The translations under genes and the position numbers were made by a program. This document shows, piece after piece, positions 17,082 through 27,079 of a DNA stretch of 64,000 nt. Each line of letters begins with the position of its first letter. Position 1 is the first letter of the stretch. The stretch spans positions 53,230-117,229 of the forward strand of contig NZ_VZZK01000018.1 in NCBI RefSeq assembly GCF_008806385.1. Direction: 5' to 3'. Below the pieces are notes generated by a model, which was not told where the DNA came from, ran no database searches, and saw only the letters and a list, made by a program, of their open reading frames with translations. The stretch is from Methylobacterium soli. Lineage in GTDB: Bacteria > Pseudomonadota > Alphaproteobacteria > Rhizobiales > Beijerinckiaceae.

Positions 17082-18110
17082 ATGCGCCCGCCGCTCTCCG
17101 TCTTCAGGACGCTCCTCACGGCTGCCGCCGGCCTGATCCTGGCAAGCGCCGCGACGGCCCAGACAGCACCGGTGCCGGTGCGTATCGGCGTGATCCCGGT
17201 CGTCGGCGCGGCGCCGGTCTTCGTGGCGAATGGCGAGGGCTGGCTCAAGGAGGCGGGCCTCGCCCCGACCTTCACGACCTTCGAGTCCGGCCCGAACATG
17301 ATCCAGGCCCTGGCCTCGGGCACCATCGACATCTACGTCGCCGGCATCGCGCCGCTGGCGGTGGCGCGCACCAAGAACATCGACGTGCGGGTCGTCGCGG
17401 CGACCGCGATCGAGGAGATGGTGTTCGTGGCGGGCCCCAAGCTCGCCCCCTACTTCAAGGACGGGGCCGACAAGGCCGAGGCCTTCCGGGCCTTCCACGC
17501 CAAGGAAGGGCGCGCCGCCCGGCTCGCCACCCAGCCGCCGGGCTCGGTGCCGAACACCACCCTTCAGCACTGGCTCTGGCAGGTGGTGAAGGCCGGGCGC
17601 CCCGACGCCGACATCGTCGCCATGGGGATCGACGCGACCCAGCAGGCGCTGCTCGCCGGCGCGGTCGATGGCGCCTCGATCCGCGAGCCGGCGCTGACCA
17701 TCGTCCAGTCCCGCAACCCGGCGATGACGCTCGTCGCCACCGGCGGCGAGATGTTCCCCGATCAGCCCGGCACGGTGGTGGGCGTGTTCGGCGCCTTCGC
17801 GGACAAGAACCCGCAGGCGGTGGAAGGCCTGGTCCGGGCCCTCGTCAAGGCGACCGACCTGCTCAAGCGCGACCCGGCGCGCGCCGCCGTGCCGGTGGAG
17901 CAGGCGCTCGGCAAGGGCATCACGGACGTCGCCACCATCCAGAAGGCCCTCACCTCCCCGGCCGCCAAGTTCACCACCGACCCGCGCGCGATCATCGAGG
18001 CGACGAAGAAGATGCAGGCCTACCAGGTCAGCATCGGGACCCTCGACCGGGACATCCCGGTGGACGGCCTGTTCGTGCCGAGCTTCTACGAGAAGGCGAC
18101 CGCGCGCTGA
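17082..18110 (+). CDS. NitT/TauT-type ABC importer, substrate-binding protein
   Basis: 342-aa periplasmic protein of the SsuA/TauA/NMT1-like superfamily. Signal peptide MRPPLSVFRTLLTAAAGLIL to about residue 27. The mature part has RIGVIPVVGAAPVFVANGEG, FESGPNMIQALASGTIDI and PPGSVPNTTLQHWL. The ATG at 17082 is chosen for the signal peptide; ATGs at 17016 and 17046 are in frame but add an unlikely leader. First gene of a three-gene importer operon. Substrate (sulfonate, taurine, nitrate, pyrimidine and others are possible) not decided. Confidence 0.85.
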   Translation: MRPPLSVFRTLLTAAAGLILASAATAQTAPVPVRIGVIPVVGAAPVFVANGEGWLKEAGLAPTFTTFESGPNMIQALASGTIDIYVAGIAPLAVARTKNIDVRVVAATAIEEMVFVAGPKLAPYFKDGADKAEAFRAFHAKEGRAARLATQPPGSVPNTTLQHWLWQVVKAGRPDADIVAMGIDATQQALLAGAVDGASIREPALTIVQSRNPAMTLVATGGEMFPDQPGTVVGVFGAFADKNPQAVEGLVRALVKATDLLKRDPARAAVPVEQALGKGITDVATIQKALTSPAAKFTTDPRAIIEATKKMQAYQVSIGTLDRDIPVDGLFVPSFYEKATAR

Positions 18111-18128
18111 GGCGCGCCGCCCGGCCCG

Positions 18129-18881
18129 ATGCGCTACCTCCGATCGACACTGCTCGCCGCGGCCGGGCTCATCGCCTTCCTGGGCTTCTGGGAGGCGATG
18201 CCCCGGCTCGGCCTGATCAACCCGGCCTTCCTGCCGCCGCCGAGCACCCTGCCGGCGGCCTTCCTGCGCGAAATCTCCCTCGGGATCTGGCCGGAGGCGG
18301 TGGTGGCGAGCCTCAGCCACTACATCGTCGGCCTCGCGGTCGGCGCCGGCGCCGGCATCGGGCTCGGCCTCCTGAGCGGCATGTTCCGGCCCTTCGAGGC
18401 CTTCACGGCCTGGATCGTGCGCCTGCTGCGCCCGATCCCCGGTCTCGCCTGGGTGCCCTTCGCCATCATCTGGTTCGGGGTCCAACCCTCGGCGGCGGTG
18501 TTCATCATCGCCATCGGGGTGTTCTGGATCGTGTTCTTCGCGACCCAAGGGGCGGTCCGGCATGTCGACCGCGACCTGATCGAGGTGGCGCAGGCCTTCG
18601 GCTTCCGCTCGCCCCTGAGCCGCCTCGTCAAGATCCTGCTGCCGGCAGCGACCCCCGGCATCCTGGTCGGCCTGCGCACGGCCCTGGGCCAGGCCTGGAT
18701 GGCGGTCGTGGCGGCCGAGATCTTCGGCGTGCCCGGCGTCGGCCAGCGCATGATGCAGGCCTCCAGCCTCCTCTCCACCGACATCGTGGTCGTCTACATG
18801 CTCACCATGGCGGCCCTCTACGGGCTGTTCGACACGGCCTTCGTGGCGCTGCAGGGCTGGCTCCTGCGCTGGCGGGCTTGA
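18129..18881 (+). CDS. ABC importer permease (SsuC/TauC-like)
   Basis: 250-aa inner-membrane permease. About six hydrophobic helices, plus the family's EAA-type cytoplasmic loop (EVAQAFGFRSPLSRLVKILLP, then G-I-L-V-G-L-R). Starts 18 bp after the binding protein. Its TGA lies 5 bp before the ATG of the ATPase gene (or overlaps the alternative TTG start). Confidence 0.93.
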   Translation: MRYLRSTLLAAAGLIAFLGFWEAMPRLGLINPAFLPPPSTLPAAFLREISLGIWPEAVVASLSHYIVGLAVGAGAGIGLGLLSGMFRPFEAFTAWIVRLLRPIPGLAWVPFAIIWFGVQPSAAVFIIAIGVFWIVFFATQGAVRHVDRDLIEVAQAFGFRSPLSRLVKILLPAATPGILVGLRTALGQAWMAVVAAEIFGVPGVGQRMMQASSLLSTDIVVVYMLTMAALYGLFDTAFVALQGWLLRWRA

Positions 18882-18886
18882 GCCGC

Positions 18887-19660
<774 letters not shown>

Positions 19661-20980
19661 GCCTCGGTCGCCTCCGTGGGGTGCGCCAGGAACTCGGCGA
19701 GATAGCCCTTCCAGAGGTTGGCGAAGCGCAGCGACTGATGCCCGTGGGTCTCGGTCGAGGTCGGCACCAGCACGAAGCGCCCGTCCTTCACCTTGGCCAG
19801 CGCGGCGTTCATCACGTCGAGCTGGGGCGGGTTGAGCTCGTCGTCGGCGAAATTCACCGCCAGCACCTTGGCGGTGATGCGCCCGAGATCCGCGAAGGGG
19901 TCGTAATCGTAGGACGAATCGAACCAGTACATCCAATCGTTGGCGTCGGCCTTGTTCTCGTAGGAGGCGATCAGCTTGTCGTAGAGGGCGTCCGCCGCGC
20001 CGCGGGTCGGAGCCAGCTTCTGCTGGCCCAATACGCTCTCGGTCATGATGTTGAAGATCGGCAGGATGTGCCCGAAATTCTGCGGCTGCGTCGTGTACTC
20101 GCCGTTCTTCCAATCCGGATCGGTGCGGATGCCCTCGATCAGGAGGCGCCGCCACAGGGCGTTGCGCCCGCTCACCGGGATCGGCTGGCTCGCCACCGGC
20201 ATGATCAGGTCCATCATCTCCGGGTAGCGCTCGCCCCAGATCCAGGCCTGCATGCCCCCCATCGAGGTGCCGAGCACGAGGCGCAGGTGCCGGATGCCGA
20301 GCGCCTCGGCCACGACCCGGTGCTGGCCCTCCACCACGTCGCCGTAGCCGTAGCGGGGAAAGCGCGCCCGCAGGCCGTCCGAGGGCTTGGTCGAGCCGCC
20401 CCGCCCGATTCCGTCGGGCAGGATGACGAAGTACTTGCGCGCGTCCAGCGGTGCGCCCTCCCCGAACAATTCGGGGCCGAGGCCCGTATTGAGGAAGCTC
20501 TTGCCGGTGCCGGTGGTGCCGTGCAGCGCCAGGACCGCGTTGTCGATCTCGCCCTGCGCGTTCCGGTGCGGTGTGCCGAGGGTGGTGTAGTGCAGGCGCA
20601 CCGGTAGGGTCTCGCCAGTGGAGAACCGGAAATCCTTGACCCAATGATCGGCTTTCCGCTGCTCCGGGAACGGGGCCCCGAAAGCGGTCGCGACGCCCCC
20701 GAGGGTGAGCGCGGCGGCGAGGGCGATCCCCGCCAGGCCCGACCTTTCCGGCCCCCGCTTCGGCACGCCGCGTTTCATCAATCCCTGCCCCGTCATGACC
20801 GCGTCCCTTCCCTGCCCGCGCCCGGAGGCGTGGCCCACCCGCGCCCCATCGATCGGGGCGGGGCCGGTCTCGGATGACCGGCCGGCGCATCAAGGCAAGG
20901 GATCGGCCCGCGGTCAAACCCCGGGCCTGCGGCGCGAACCGGACCTGTGCACGGTGCCGGAACTCGACGGGTGGTCGGTC

Positions 20981-21232
20981 TCAGGGGCTGGCGAGCGCCT
21001 GCATCAGGGCGAGGCAGCGGCGGCGGGCATTCGGGTCGCTAATGCGCAGGAAGGCCGCCATGGCGGTCGCGCATTCGGCTTCCGTCGGGGGCGCCTCGCC
21101 GCGGCGCAGGGCGTGGCCGTAGAGGTCGGCGATCTGCAGGTCGAGGGCGTCGGCGATCCGGTGCAGCATGTGCAGCCGTTCCGCTTGAGGCGCTGTCGCC
21201 ACGAAGGGCAGCGCGTTGCCGGCATCCGCCAT
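20981..21232 (-). CDS. Small hypothetical, regulator-like helical protein
   Basis: 83 aa, helical, with RIADALDLQIADLYG resembling the end of an Xre-type helix-turn-helix protein, and a C-terminal SDPNARRRCLALMQAL segment. No full DNA-binding motif is visible. GGGGA lies upstream of the ATG. Function unknown. Confidence 0.6.
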   Translation of the reverse strand: MADAGNALPFVATAPQAERLHMLHRIADALDLQIADLYGHALRRGEAPPTEAECATAMAAFLRISDPNARRRCLALMQALASP

Positions 21233-21335
21233 GAAACATCCCCGTCGAGCTTGCTGGCGGCACCGATACTCAGCCGGGGCCGCGGGTCAAGTCGATTGTC
21301 CGCGATCGAGTTTTTGTGTTCAGGCGTGGGCCGGT

Positions 21336-21349
21336 GTGTGGGCCCACAC
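21336..21349. repeat. 14-bp perfect palindrome
   Basis: GTGTGGGCCCACAC lies 8 bp after the stop of the minus-strand gene at 21357 and about 100 bp before the start of the gene at 20981. It could be an operator or the core of a terminator hairpin with neighbouring GTGGGCC. No T run. Confidence 0.5.
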
Positions 21350-21356
21350 CGCCGCG

Positions 21357-21671
21357 TCAGAATCCGGCGGCAGCGAGCGCTAGGGCCTGCCCGGCGAGCA
21401 CCGCCGCGCCGAGGAAGCGCCGCCACGGATTGACGCCGCGCAGAACCTCGTCGAGCGCCCACCAGGCGAGGCTCGCCCCCGCCGCGAGGCGCAGGATCAG
21501 GCCAGGTGGTCCCGGCGGGTGGAGGATCCAATCCGCGAGGCTCGTGCCGGCGAACAGCCAGAGGGGAAGGTTCGGCCATTGCGCGATCGTGATCGCGCCG
21601 GTCCGGCGGTCGCGGAAGATCCAGTCGAGGATCCGCCGCGGACCGCCCGTCCGCGTGCCCTCAGGCGCCAT
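21357..21671 (-). CDS. Conserved hypothetical membrane protein
   Basis: 104 aa. A polar start with RDRRTGAITIAQWPNLPLWLF, then three hydrophobic stretches (LWLFAGTSLADWIL, ILRLAAGASLAWWALDEVL, FLGAAVLAGQALALAAAGF). The R-D-R-x-T-G-x-I-T-I-A-Q block is a pattern known from alphaproteobacterial hypothetical membrane proteins. Overlaps the upstream small gene by 11 bp, so they form an operon. Confidence 0.75.
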   Translation of the reverse strand: MAPEGTRTGGPRRILDWIFRDRRTGAITIAQWPNLPLWLFAGTSLADWILHPPGPPGLILRLAAGASLAWWALDEVLRGVNPWRRFLGAAVLAGQALALAAAGF

Positions 21672-21837
21672 CGGCCTGACGGATCGGTGCGCAGATCTGC
21701 GGGCTCACCTTGTCGAGATGCACGCAGGCATGGTCGCGGTACCACGCGCGCAGCTCGGGCTGCGAGGGCGCGACATACATGGCGACGAGCACGAAGCCGG
21801 CAGCGGCGAGGATCAGGAGGAGGAGGATGTTGCGCAT
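21661..21837 (-). CDS. Small single-helix membrane protein
   Basis: 58 aa: one N-terminal membrane helix (LLLLILAAAGFVLVAMYVA), then a polar domain with two Cys (DHACVHLDKVSPQICAPI) that could pair outside the membrane. ATG at 21837 with GGAG seven bases upstream. Overlaps the next gene. Unrecognised. Confidence 0.65.
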   Translation of the reverse strand: MRNILLLLILAAAGFVLVAMYVAPSQPELRAWYRDHACVHLDKVSPQICAPIRQADGA

Positions 21838-21939
21838 GTCAGAACTCCGATGGAACGCGCGTTCCGTAGCCCGATCCGGCGGAACGGTGCCAGGCCCGGC
21901 GGGGCGGCGCGGGACGAGGCTTCCGGACCTGCGCACGTG

Positions 21940-21976
21940 AAATGGCCCGCTCACCGGTTCGGGGAGCGGGCCGTTT
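21940..21976. terminator. Bidirectional-looking hairpin
   Basis: A 13-bp stem with one G-U pair (AAATGGCCCGCTC with GAGCGGGCCGTTT), an 11-base loop, and A/T at both ends. No plus-strand gene precedes it, so its client is unclear; it may mark the 3' end of a small RNA. Confidence 0.6.
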
Positions 21977-22237
21977 GGCCTTGGGAAGGCACACGGTTGT
22001 TGAGACCTGTCTGCACAACCGCGTCCAACCGCCGAGGTTCCCGCCGGGCCTCGCTTTCCGGCGCGCCCCGGTTCGTCGCGGCGCGAAGCCCGATGGACAG
22101 GCTCGTCGCAGGCCCGGAAGACCCGGTGACGAAACGCACGGCGAAATCGCCGTGAAACACCGAATCTCTAGGCATCCCCCGCACGGGATGCGGCCCGATG
22201 ACCGGGCCGCCGGAGACGGACATCACCTGAGGACGCC

Positions 22238-22327
22238 ATGGCCGAGCGGATCGAGGACCTGAAATTCATCGCGACGCTGGCCTTCGTGGTCCTGTGCGGC
22301 AGCGGCCTCGGGGCGATCCTGCACTGA
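22238..22327 (+). CDS. Possible 29-aa membrane peptide
   Basis: MAERIEDLKFIATLAFVVLC followed by GSGLGAILH: an amphipathic start and one membrane helix. GAGGA just upstream of the ATG. Convergent with the gene at 22333. Too short for certainty. Confidence 0.45.
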   Translation: MAERIEDLKFIATLAFVVLCGSGLGAILH

Positions 22328-22332
22328 TCGGG

Positions 22333-22662
22333 TCAGGACGGCTGGCCGCCGGGCGCCCGCGCATAGGCGCGGCGCAGCGCGCCGAGGGCGTCCGAGACCT
22401 GATCCGGGGCGTGGGCCGGCGCCGCGCCCGCGCGTGGCGGCTGCGCCCGGCGCGCGCTCGCCCGCTGAGCCACGACCGGGCGCGGCGCCGTTGGCCGCCA
22501 ACGCGCGGGCGGGGCGGCCCTCACGGCATTGCCGGAGGTCAGGAAGCTCCTGAGCCCCGCCGCCTTGGCGCGCTGCTCGGCCCGGAGCAGAATCAACCCG
22601 AGAACGAGACCGGCGGCCCCGGCCAGCACGAAGCCGATCGCGATCACGTAACCAGGGGCCAT
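22333..22662 (-). CDS. Hypothetical protein with one N-terminal membrane helix
   Basis: 109 aa: a membrane segment (YVIAIGFVLAGAAGLVLGLILL), then a basic Ala/Pro/Arg-rich tail ending in a helix (ALGALRRAYARAPGG). AGGA before the ATG. Likely a cytoplasm-facing anchored protein. Unrecognised. Confidence 0.55.
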   Translation of the reverse strand: MAPGYVIAIGFVLAGAAGLVLGLILLRAEQRAKAAGLRSFLTSGNAVRAAPPARWRPTAPRPVVAQRASARRAQPPRAGAAPAHAPDQVSDALGALRRAYARAPGGQPS

Positions 22663-22824
22663 CTCGTCCTATCCCGCCGCACGCCGTGGGCCGCCTCGCG
22701 CGTGCCCCTCCGGCCCTGGTCTCGGCCAACGTGGTTACCCGAGGGTTAAGCTCGGGGGTCCCGAGGGGCGCGGTGCGGGCGCGCTGCCGCAGCCGCCTCG
22801 CGCGCGCGGCGCTCGGACAAGGGG

Positions 22825-22908
22825 TCAGACCCGCTTGGCCGGCTTGTGCACCTTGGGCGCCGCCCAGGCTTGGGCGATCGCCGTGGCGGCTTTCTGGGTG
22901 AGCTTCAT
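22825..22908 (-). CDS. Possible 27-aa basic peptide
   Basis: MKLTQKAATAIAQAW followed by AAPKVHKPAKRV, with GGAGA eight bases upstream of the ATG. Basic and Ala-rich. The ribosome site is good, but the length makes it uncertain. Confidence 0.4.
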   Translation of the reverse strand: MKLTQKAATAIAQAWAAPKVHKPAKRV

Positions 22909-23115
22909 GGCGTTTGTCTCCATCGGCCCCGCCCATCAAAGATAGGTTGTGCAAGTCCCGCTGGAAAGCGCTGCCAGCCCTTCGTCATGTAACGGCCAAG
23001 TCGAGCTTGCGATGTTCCAGCGACATACAGCGAAGTCCAGACTTGTCCTGAGCAGTAAACTGCCTCAGACAGTCGCGCAGGCTCAGCGCCGTCAACCCGA
23101 ATCAAGAGGTTGCGC

Positions 23116-23349
23116 ATGTATTCGGAACTCGACCGAGCGCGACAAGGGTTCAACCGTAGCCAGGAAGCTTTCGCGGAGCTGGAGACACGCCGGCCCGACG
23201 ATCCCGAGGACGCGTCCCGCCACGACGCGCTCCTGCACCTCGCGCGCCTTCGGGTCTACATTGCCCTCGGCCGCGTCGCGGAACTCGAGCGAAGTACCCA
23301 CGCCCACCGCGCCTGCGAGGACAGTCCGACCCGCCGCCTGTTCCGATGA
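23116..23349 (+). CDS. Hypothetical helical protein
   Basis: 77 aa, mostly charged helix (LDRARQGFNRSQEAFAELET, HDALLHLARLRVYIALGRVA). AGAGG six bases before the ATG at 23116. No recognised domain. Confidence 0.5.
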   Translation: MYSELDRARQGFNRSQEAFAELETRRPDDPEDASRHDALLHLARLRVYIALGRVAELERSTHAHRACEDSPTRRLFR

Positions 23350-23549
23350 CGGCGTCCGAGCCCGCACCGGACCGCCCGCCCGATGTCCCGAACCGGCTCG
23401 ACCGGGGACGGGGGTTTCGCCCCCGCCGGGATCGGCGGCCGCTCCTTCCTGCCGAAGCCGAGACCAGGGCCACGCCGCGCCGGGCATCGCCTCCCGCGGC
23501 GGGGCATCTCGGCCCGCACGCCGCGTGCGGGCCCGTTGGAGACGCGAGC

Positions 23550-23924
23550 GTGCCGAACACCCTCATTCTCTGCCGCTACAATCCGGGCCGCGGCGGCCAC
23601 GCTCCGAGCTATCTCCGCGAGGCCTTCCTGGAGGTGATCGAGGATCTGCCCGGCTGGCGCCCCGGCATGCTGGAGCCGATCGCCGAGGTGCACGAGCGGG
23701 CCGTGCCGCTCTCCGTCCTGTGCGGCCTCCTGTGGAATTGCCCGGATCTCCTGCCGGGCCTCGAGGCCTGCGAGGTCGAGCGGCTGAGCGGGCGCCGGGT
23801 CAGCACCTACGCGTCGGCCGCGCGGGCCATCAAGGCCATGCTCCGCCGCCGCGCCGCCGAGGGCGCGTTCGGCGAGCCCTGCGGATCGTCCGGGCCCGCG
23901 GCCGTGCCCGTCACGGAGGTCTGA
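23550..23924 (+). CDS. Hypothetical protein
   Basis: 124 aa. A GTG start with GGAGA seven bases upstream gives MPNTLILCRYNPGRGGHA; the region upstream in the same frame is not protein-like. Contains a mixed helical body (SYLREAFLEVIEDLPGW, LSVLCGLLWNCPDLLPGLE, ASAARAIKAMLRRRA). No recognised family. Confidence 0.55.
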   Translation: MPNTLILCRYNPGRGGHAPSYLREAFLEVIEDLPGWRPGMLEPIAEVHERAVPLSVLCGLLWNCPDLLPGLEACEVERLSGRRVSTYASAARAIKAMLRRRAAEGAFGEPCGSSGPAAVPVTEV

Positions 23925-24050
23925 CGCACGCTCGCGCCCGGGGCCCGCTTGTCGGCGCAGGCCCGCGGGCCCAGGATGGGGACCGGCCGCGTCGACGGCC
24001 GCGAGCCCTGCCGCGGTCGACGCGGCCCCGTGCAGGAGGCGATGCGCCCC

Positions 24051-24263
24051 ATGAGCCCGATCAGGAAACTCGCCCGGATCCTCACCGACGAGGTGCACGG
24101 GGAATTCCACCTCACCCTGGAGGCACAGAACGGCGAGACCTTCCAGGTCTGCGCCACCGAGGCACAGGTCCAGGACCTCATCGTGGAACTCGACGCGCTG
24201 ATCGGGGACGACGTGGACGAGGAGGACGACCTCACCGAGCGCAAGGAATTCGGCGACGAGTGA
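24051..24263 (+). CDS. Small acidic hypothetical protein
   Basis: 70 aa (73 if the ATG at 24042 is used). Basic N-terminus (SPIRKLARIL), a beta-rich middle (EFHLTLEAQNGETFQVCA), and a very acidic tail (DALIGDDVDEEDDLTERKE). AGGAGG lies 11 bases upstream. Unrecognised. Confidence 0.55.
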   Translation: MSPIRKLARILTDEVHGEFHLTLEAQNGETFQVCATEAQVQDLIVELDALIGDDVDEEDDLTERKEFGDE

Positions 24264-24537
24264 CCCGCCGCGGGAGCGGCCTCGGGCGGCCCAGGTCCCG
24301 GCCGGGGCGGCCAAGGTCGCGGCCCGCACCGAACGTGAGCTTCGTCACGGAGGCGGGCTGAGCCGGAGCCTACAGCGCGGCGTCCACGATGCCGAGGAGG
24401 CCACGATGCTGCGCGGTCCGAGACGGTCGCTGACCGGAAGGCACGACTTGGCGAACGAACTGGCGAACGGCCGGAGCGGGCTGCCCGGAGCCGCGCCGGT
24501 CGAGCCCTGCGCGAGCCTCACGAGAGGAGCCTGGTCG

Positions 24538-24723
24538 ATGCCGCATGACTTTGAGACGACGCTCGCCTCCCGGGCGCCCCGTCCGGGCGAGAGGCTCGCG
24601 CCGCGGGCAGGATCCGAGCCGCGCGATTACGTGGTGTGGACCTTCGTGGCGATGGCGGCGAGCTGCGCCTTCGCCTGGGGCGGGCTCACCCTTTGGATCG
24701 TCTGGGGAATGCTGGCGTCCTGA
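24538..24723 (+). CDS. Small tail-anchored membrane protein
   Basis: 61 aa: a polar N-terminal half (PHDFETTLASRAPRPGE) and one C-terminal membrane helix (VVWTFVAMAASCAFAWGGLT, then LWIVWGM). AGGAG eight bases before the ATG at 24538 decides the start. Unrecognised. Confidence 0.6.
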   Translation: MPHDFETTLASRAPRPGERLAPRAGSEPRDYVVWTFVAMAASCAFAWGGLTLWIVWGMLAS

Positions 24724-24783
24724 GCCTCGGGCGCCGGATCGGGCCACTCCGGTGCCGAAGCGCCACCCTTCCGGGCGGGCCCC

Positions 24784-25221
24784 CTAACGCCGGGGCATCC
24801 GCCGGATCTGATCGATATTCTCCGCCGAGAGATCGCTGTAGAGCTGCCGGCCGTCCCGCGCAGGCGCCGCCGCGCGCCGTGGGGACGGCTCCGGGGCAAC
24901 GGCCGGCGCTCCGGGATTGAGCCCCACGAAGCTCTTCCGGTTGGCGAAGTCGTCCTGGATCGTCTTCCGGTACGAGGGCGTGTTCCCGCCGCACCCTTCG
25001 CAGATCGAGGTGGTCCAGGATTGCCACAGGCCGTTCGTCCGCTCCTGCATGGACTCGGAGCGTTCGCGGTGGGCGGAGGCAAGCTGCAACGTGTCGAGAT
25101 CCTTCTGCTGCTTCGGCTCGGGCGCCGTCCGGAGCTCATTCAGCCGTGCATTGTCCTCGGTTTGCGCAAGAATCGGACTGCTGAGACAGGATAGCAGTAC
25201 GATGGATACGACCAACTTCAT
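24784..25221 (-). CDS. Secreted hypothetical protein
   Basis: 145 aa. Signal peptide MKLVVSIVLLSCLSSPILAQ, then a charged helix (LNELRTAPEPKQQKDLDTLQ) and a C-x2-C pair (SICEGCGGNTPSYRKT) that could bind metal or form a disulfide. C-terminus rich in Pro/Arg. GGAGG five bases before the ATG. Unrecognised. Confidence 0.72.
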   Translation of the reverse strand: MKLVVSIVLLSCLSSPILAQTEDNARLNELRTAPEPKQQKDLDTLQLASAHRERSESMQERTNGLWQSWTTSICEGCGGNTPSYRKTIQDDFANRKSFVGLNPGAPAVAPEPSPRRAAAPARDGRQLYSDLSAENIDQIRRMPRR

Positions 25222-25608
25222 GGTTGCCTCCATTTCGGAGTTAACCGTGCAGGTTCGAGACGGTTCTGAGCGCTGCCGTACGCTCCGGAATTGTCCCGAC
25301 GCGGCGGCGGGATGGGGGGAAGACGTGCGCAATCGGCGGACGCGGCCGCCAGATCTCGCGGAAAGCCGCGGCGGATCCGCTGCCCCGAACGGTCATCAAG
25401 TCTTGATTGGCTGCCGCCGAGGCGGAGATAGCGTAAAACTTTCGAATTACGTCAGGTTCGTGCGTGTACGATTCCAACGTTTACATAGGTTATACGGTCA
25501 TTACATAAAGATATCGACCGCGATCGATGAGGTTGCCTTGCAGCGACTGATCTGGGGTCGTCCCGTGCGCGAACCGAGGCTACGGCGCGGTGAGACGGTG
25601 AGGCTGCC
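25222..25608. other. Gene-free, locally AT-rich stretch
   Basis: 387 bases between divergent genes. The part at about 25430-25540 is AT-richer (TTTACATAGGTTATACGGTC and following) and probably holds the promoters of the secreted protein gene and of the small plus-strand frame at 25609. No repeat or RNA gene was recognised. Confidence 0.4.
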
Positions 25609-25785
25609 ATGCTGCCCAGCGACGAGACGCGCTGCGACGCGCGCCCCTCCCCAGCGCCCTCCGGAGCCAGGACGACGGGCGTGCCGGATGCCGGAACCGC
25701 CTTGGCGCAGGTTCGCGCCCATGTGCGGGCTATCCTGCTGAAGCTCGCCTCACGGGAGCTCAATCGTCCGCAGCAGAACCCCTGA
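25609..25785 (+). CDS. Possible 58-aa protein
   Basis: Begins MLPSDETRCDARPSP and ends with a helix (ALAQVRAHVRAILLKLASRE). TGAGG lies five bases before the ATG. It overlaps the convergent DUF6894 gene by 36 bp. Unrecognised; may be chance. Confidence 0.35.
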   Translation: MLPSDETRCDARPSPAPSGARTTGVPDAGTALAQVRAHVRAILLKLASRELNRPQQNP

Positions 25786-25968
25786 CGCGCTGCGAATCTC
25801 GAGGCGCCATTCGCCGGTGCCCTCCGGCATGTCGCCCTGGCGGCGCAGGTCGGCGATGGCCGAGAGGGCTGCGGCCTGCGCCTCCTCGATATCCTCCGCC
25901 AGCGCCCCGACAGGATCCTCGATGATGTCCTGGGCGCTGACCAGCCGGAAGTGGAAGCGTTGCGGCAT
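25750..25968 (-). CDS. DUF6894-family protein
   Basis: 72 aa: MPQRFHFRLVSAQDIIEDPV, then EDIEEAQAAALSAIADLRRQ and a final EWRLEIRSASGVLLRTIEL. This order (short strand, D/E-rich turn, Ala-rich helix, two strands) matches the DUF6894 family, common in multiple copies in Methylobacterium and Bradyrhizobium and of unknown function. The frame is open upstream; the ATG at 25968 fits the family start. Confidence 0.72.
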   Translation of the reverse strand: MPQRFHFRLVSAQDIIEDPVGALAEDIEEAQAAALSAIADLRRQGDMPEGTGEWRLEIRSASGVLLRTIELP

Positions 25969-26133
25969 GCCCTGGCGCACTTTCGAGGTCTCTGCACGCG
26001 TCGCGCGGGCCAGGACGACGCTCCGGCCAGGACCATCGTGCGGACTTGGGGGCGCAGCTGTAAAGCCTCTTTCGGTGGCAGTTCGCCGACGCGTCCGGAG
26101 CAAACGGGGTAGCCCCACCCCGGCCCGCATGCC

Positions 26134-26904
26134 TCACCGAACCGCGGCTTGCGCTGCCGCCATGCAGGCATGGTCGAGGAGCAGCTCGCCCGCGAAGCTG
26201 CCATGGGCGCGGTTGGCCAGGATGATGAAGCCCGGCTCCGGGTCGTTGCGCGGCGTGCTGGCCACCGCCAGGGCCACGGCGCGCAGATCCGTCGCGTGGC
26301 CCGGCAGATGGGCCAGGGCCGCGAAGGGATTGAAGGCCTCCGCCTCGGCGGCCCGCACCCGCATGGCGAGGAAGCGCCGGCCCTGCAGCGGCACGGGAAA
26401 CGGGGCCCAGCCGCTGGTCACGCGCGCCGCGTGGTTCTGGAGGGCCAGCCGGACGCTCGCTTGCAGGCAATCGAGGTGGATATGCAACTGGTCCTGGCTG
26501 CGCCCGCCGGCCGAGTTCACCGCCATCCCGACCTCCTCGACCGGAAGGCGCCCGTTCAGGGCTACCGTGACGCGGGGGCGCGCGGCGAGCGCTGCGCGCC
26601 AATAGGCGTTGCCGGCCGGGCGCTGGAGCTCGGGCGCTTCGAGGCCCGGCACGTCGCCGGTCGGCATGACGACGAGGTGGGTCGGCGCGCCGGGCGCGCG
26701 CAGGATCGCGGTTCCGGGTCGATCCCGGTCGCCGAGATCGACGCTGAGGCAGGGGAAGGCCCGCCCGGTCGTCCGCTTGGCGATGAGGCAGCCCTGCAGG
26801 GCGACCCAGAGGACGTTGCGGGAGGGATCCGGGAGGGCGCAGGCCGGCGCGGCCAGCCACGCTGCGCCGACGAGGAACGCGGACAGCCCGGTGATCGCTC
26901 TCAA
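26134..26904 (-). CDS. cdh: CDP-diacylglycerol diphosphatase
   Basis: 256-aa enzyme hydrolysing CDP-diacylglycerol to CMP and phosphatidate, of the HIT-like Cdh family. N-terminal signal/anchor (AITGLSAFLVGAAWLAAPAC). The active-site region is MAVNSAGGRSQDQLHIHLDC, with the H-I-H triplet at about 141-143. Other family blocks: HLVVMPTGDVPGLE, and FIILANRAHGSFAGELLLDH with the final H-x-C. TTG start at 26904 with GAGGGG nine bases upstream. The frame is open to 27204 but that part is not protein-like. Confidence 0.87.
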   Translation of the reverse strand: MRAITGLSAFLVGAAWLAAPACALPDPSRNVLWVALQGCLIAKRTTGRAFPCLSVDLGDRDRPGTAILRAPGAPTHLVVMPTGDVPGLEAPELQRPAGNAYWRAALAARPRVTVALNGRLPVEEVGMAVNSAGGRSQDQLHIHLDCLQASVRLALQNHAARVTSGWAPFPVPLQGRRFLAMRVRAAEAEAFNPFAALAHLPGHATDLRAVALAVASTPRNDPEPGFIILANRAHGSFAGELLLDHACMAAAQAAVR

Positions 26905-27079
26905 TTCGGATCGCCCCTCGCCTCGGATGCCGGCTGGCGGGTCCCGCGCCGGGCCGCCCGACCCTGGCCCGAGGCGGGAGCCGCCGCAAGCCCGCGCGCG
27001 CGACAACCCCGTGCAGGCGAAAACAGAGGGCAGGACGGTGGGCGCCCCCGGGGCCCGGTCGGGCCGGGCCGATGCGGGC

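Noticed and set aside
25501..25722. Minus-strand 73-codon frame in the gap after the DUF6894 gene
   Set aside because: Gly/Arg/Ser-rich with no start signal; overlaps a better plus-strand candidate.
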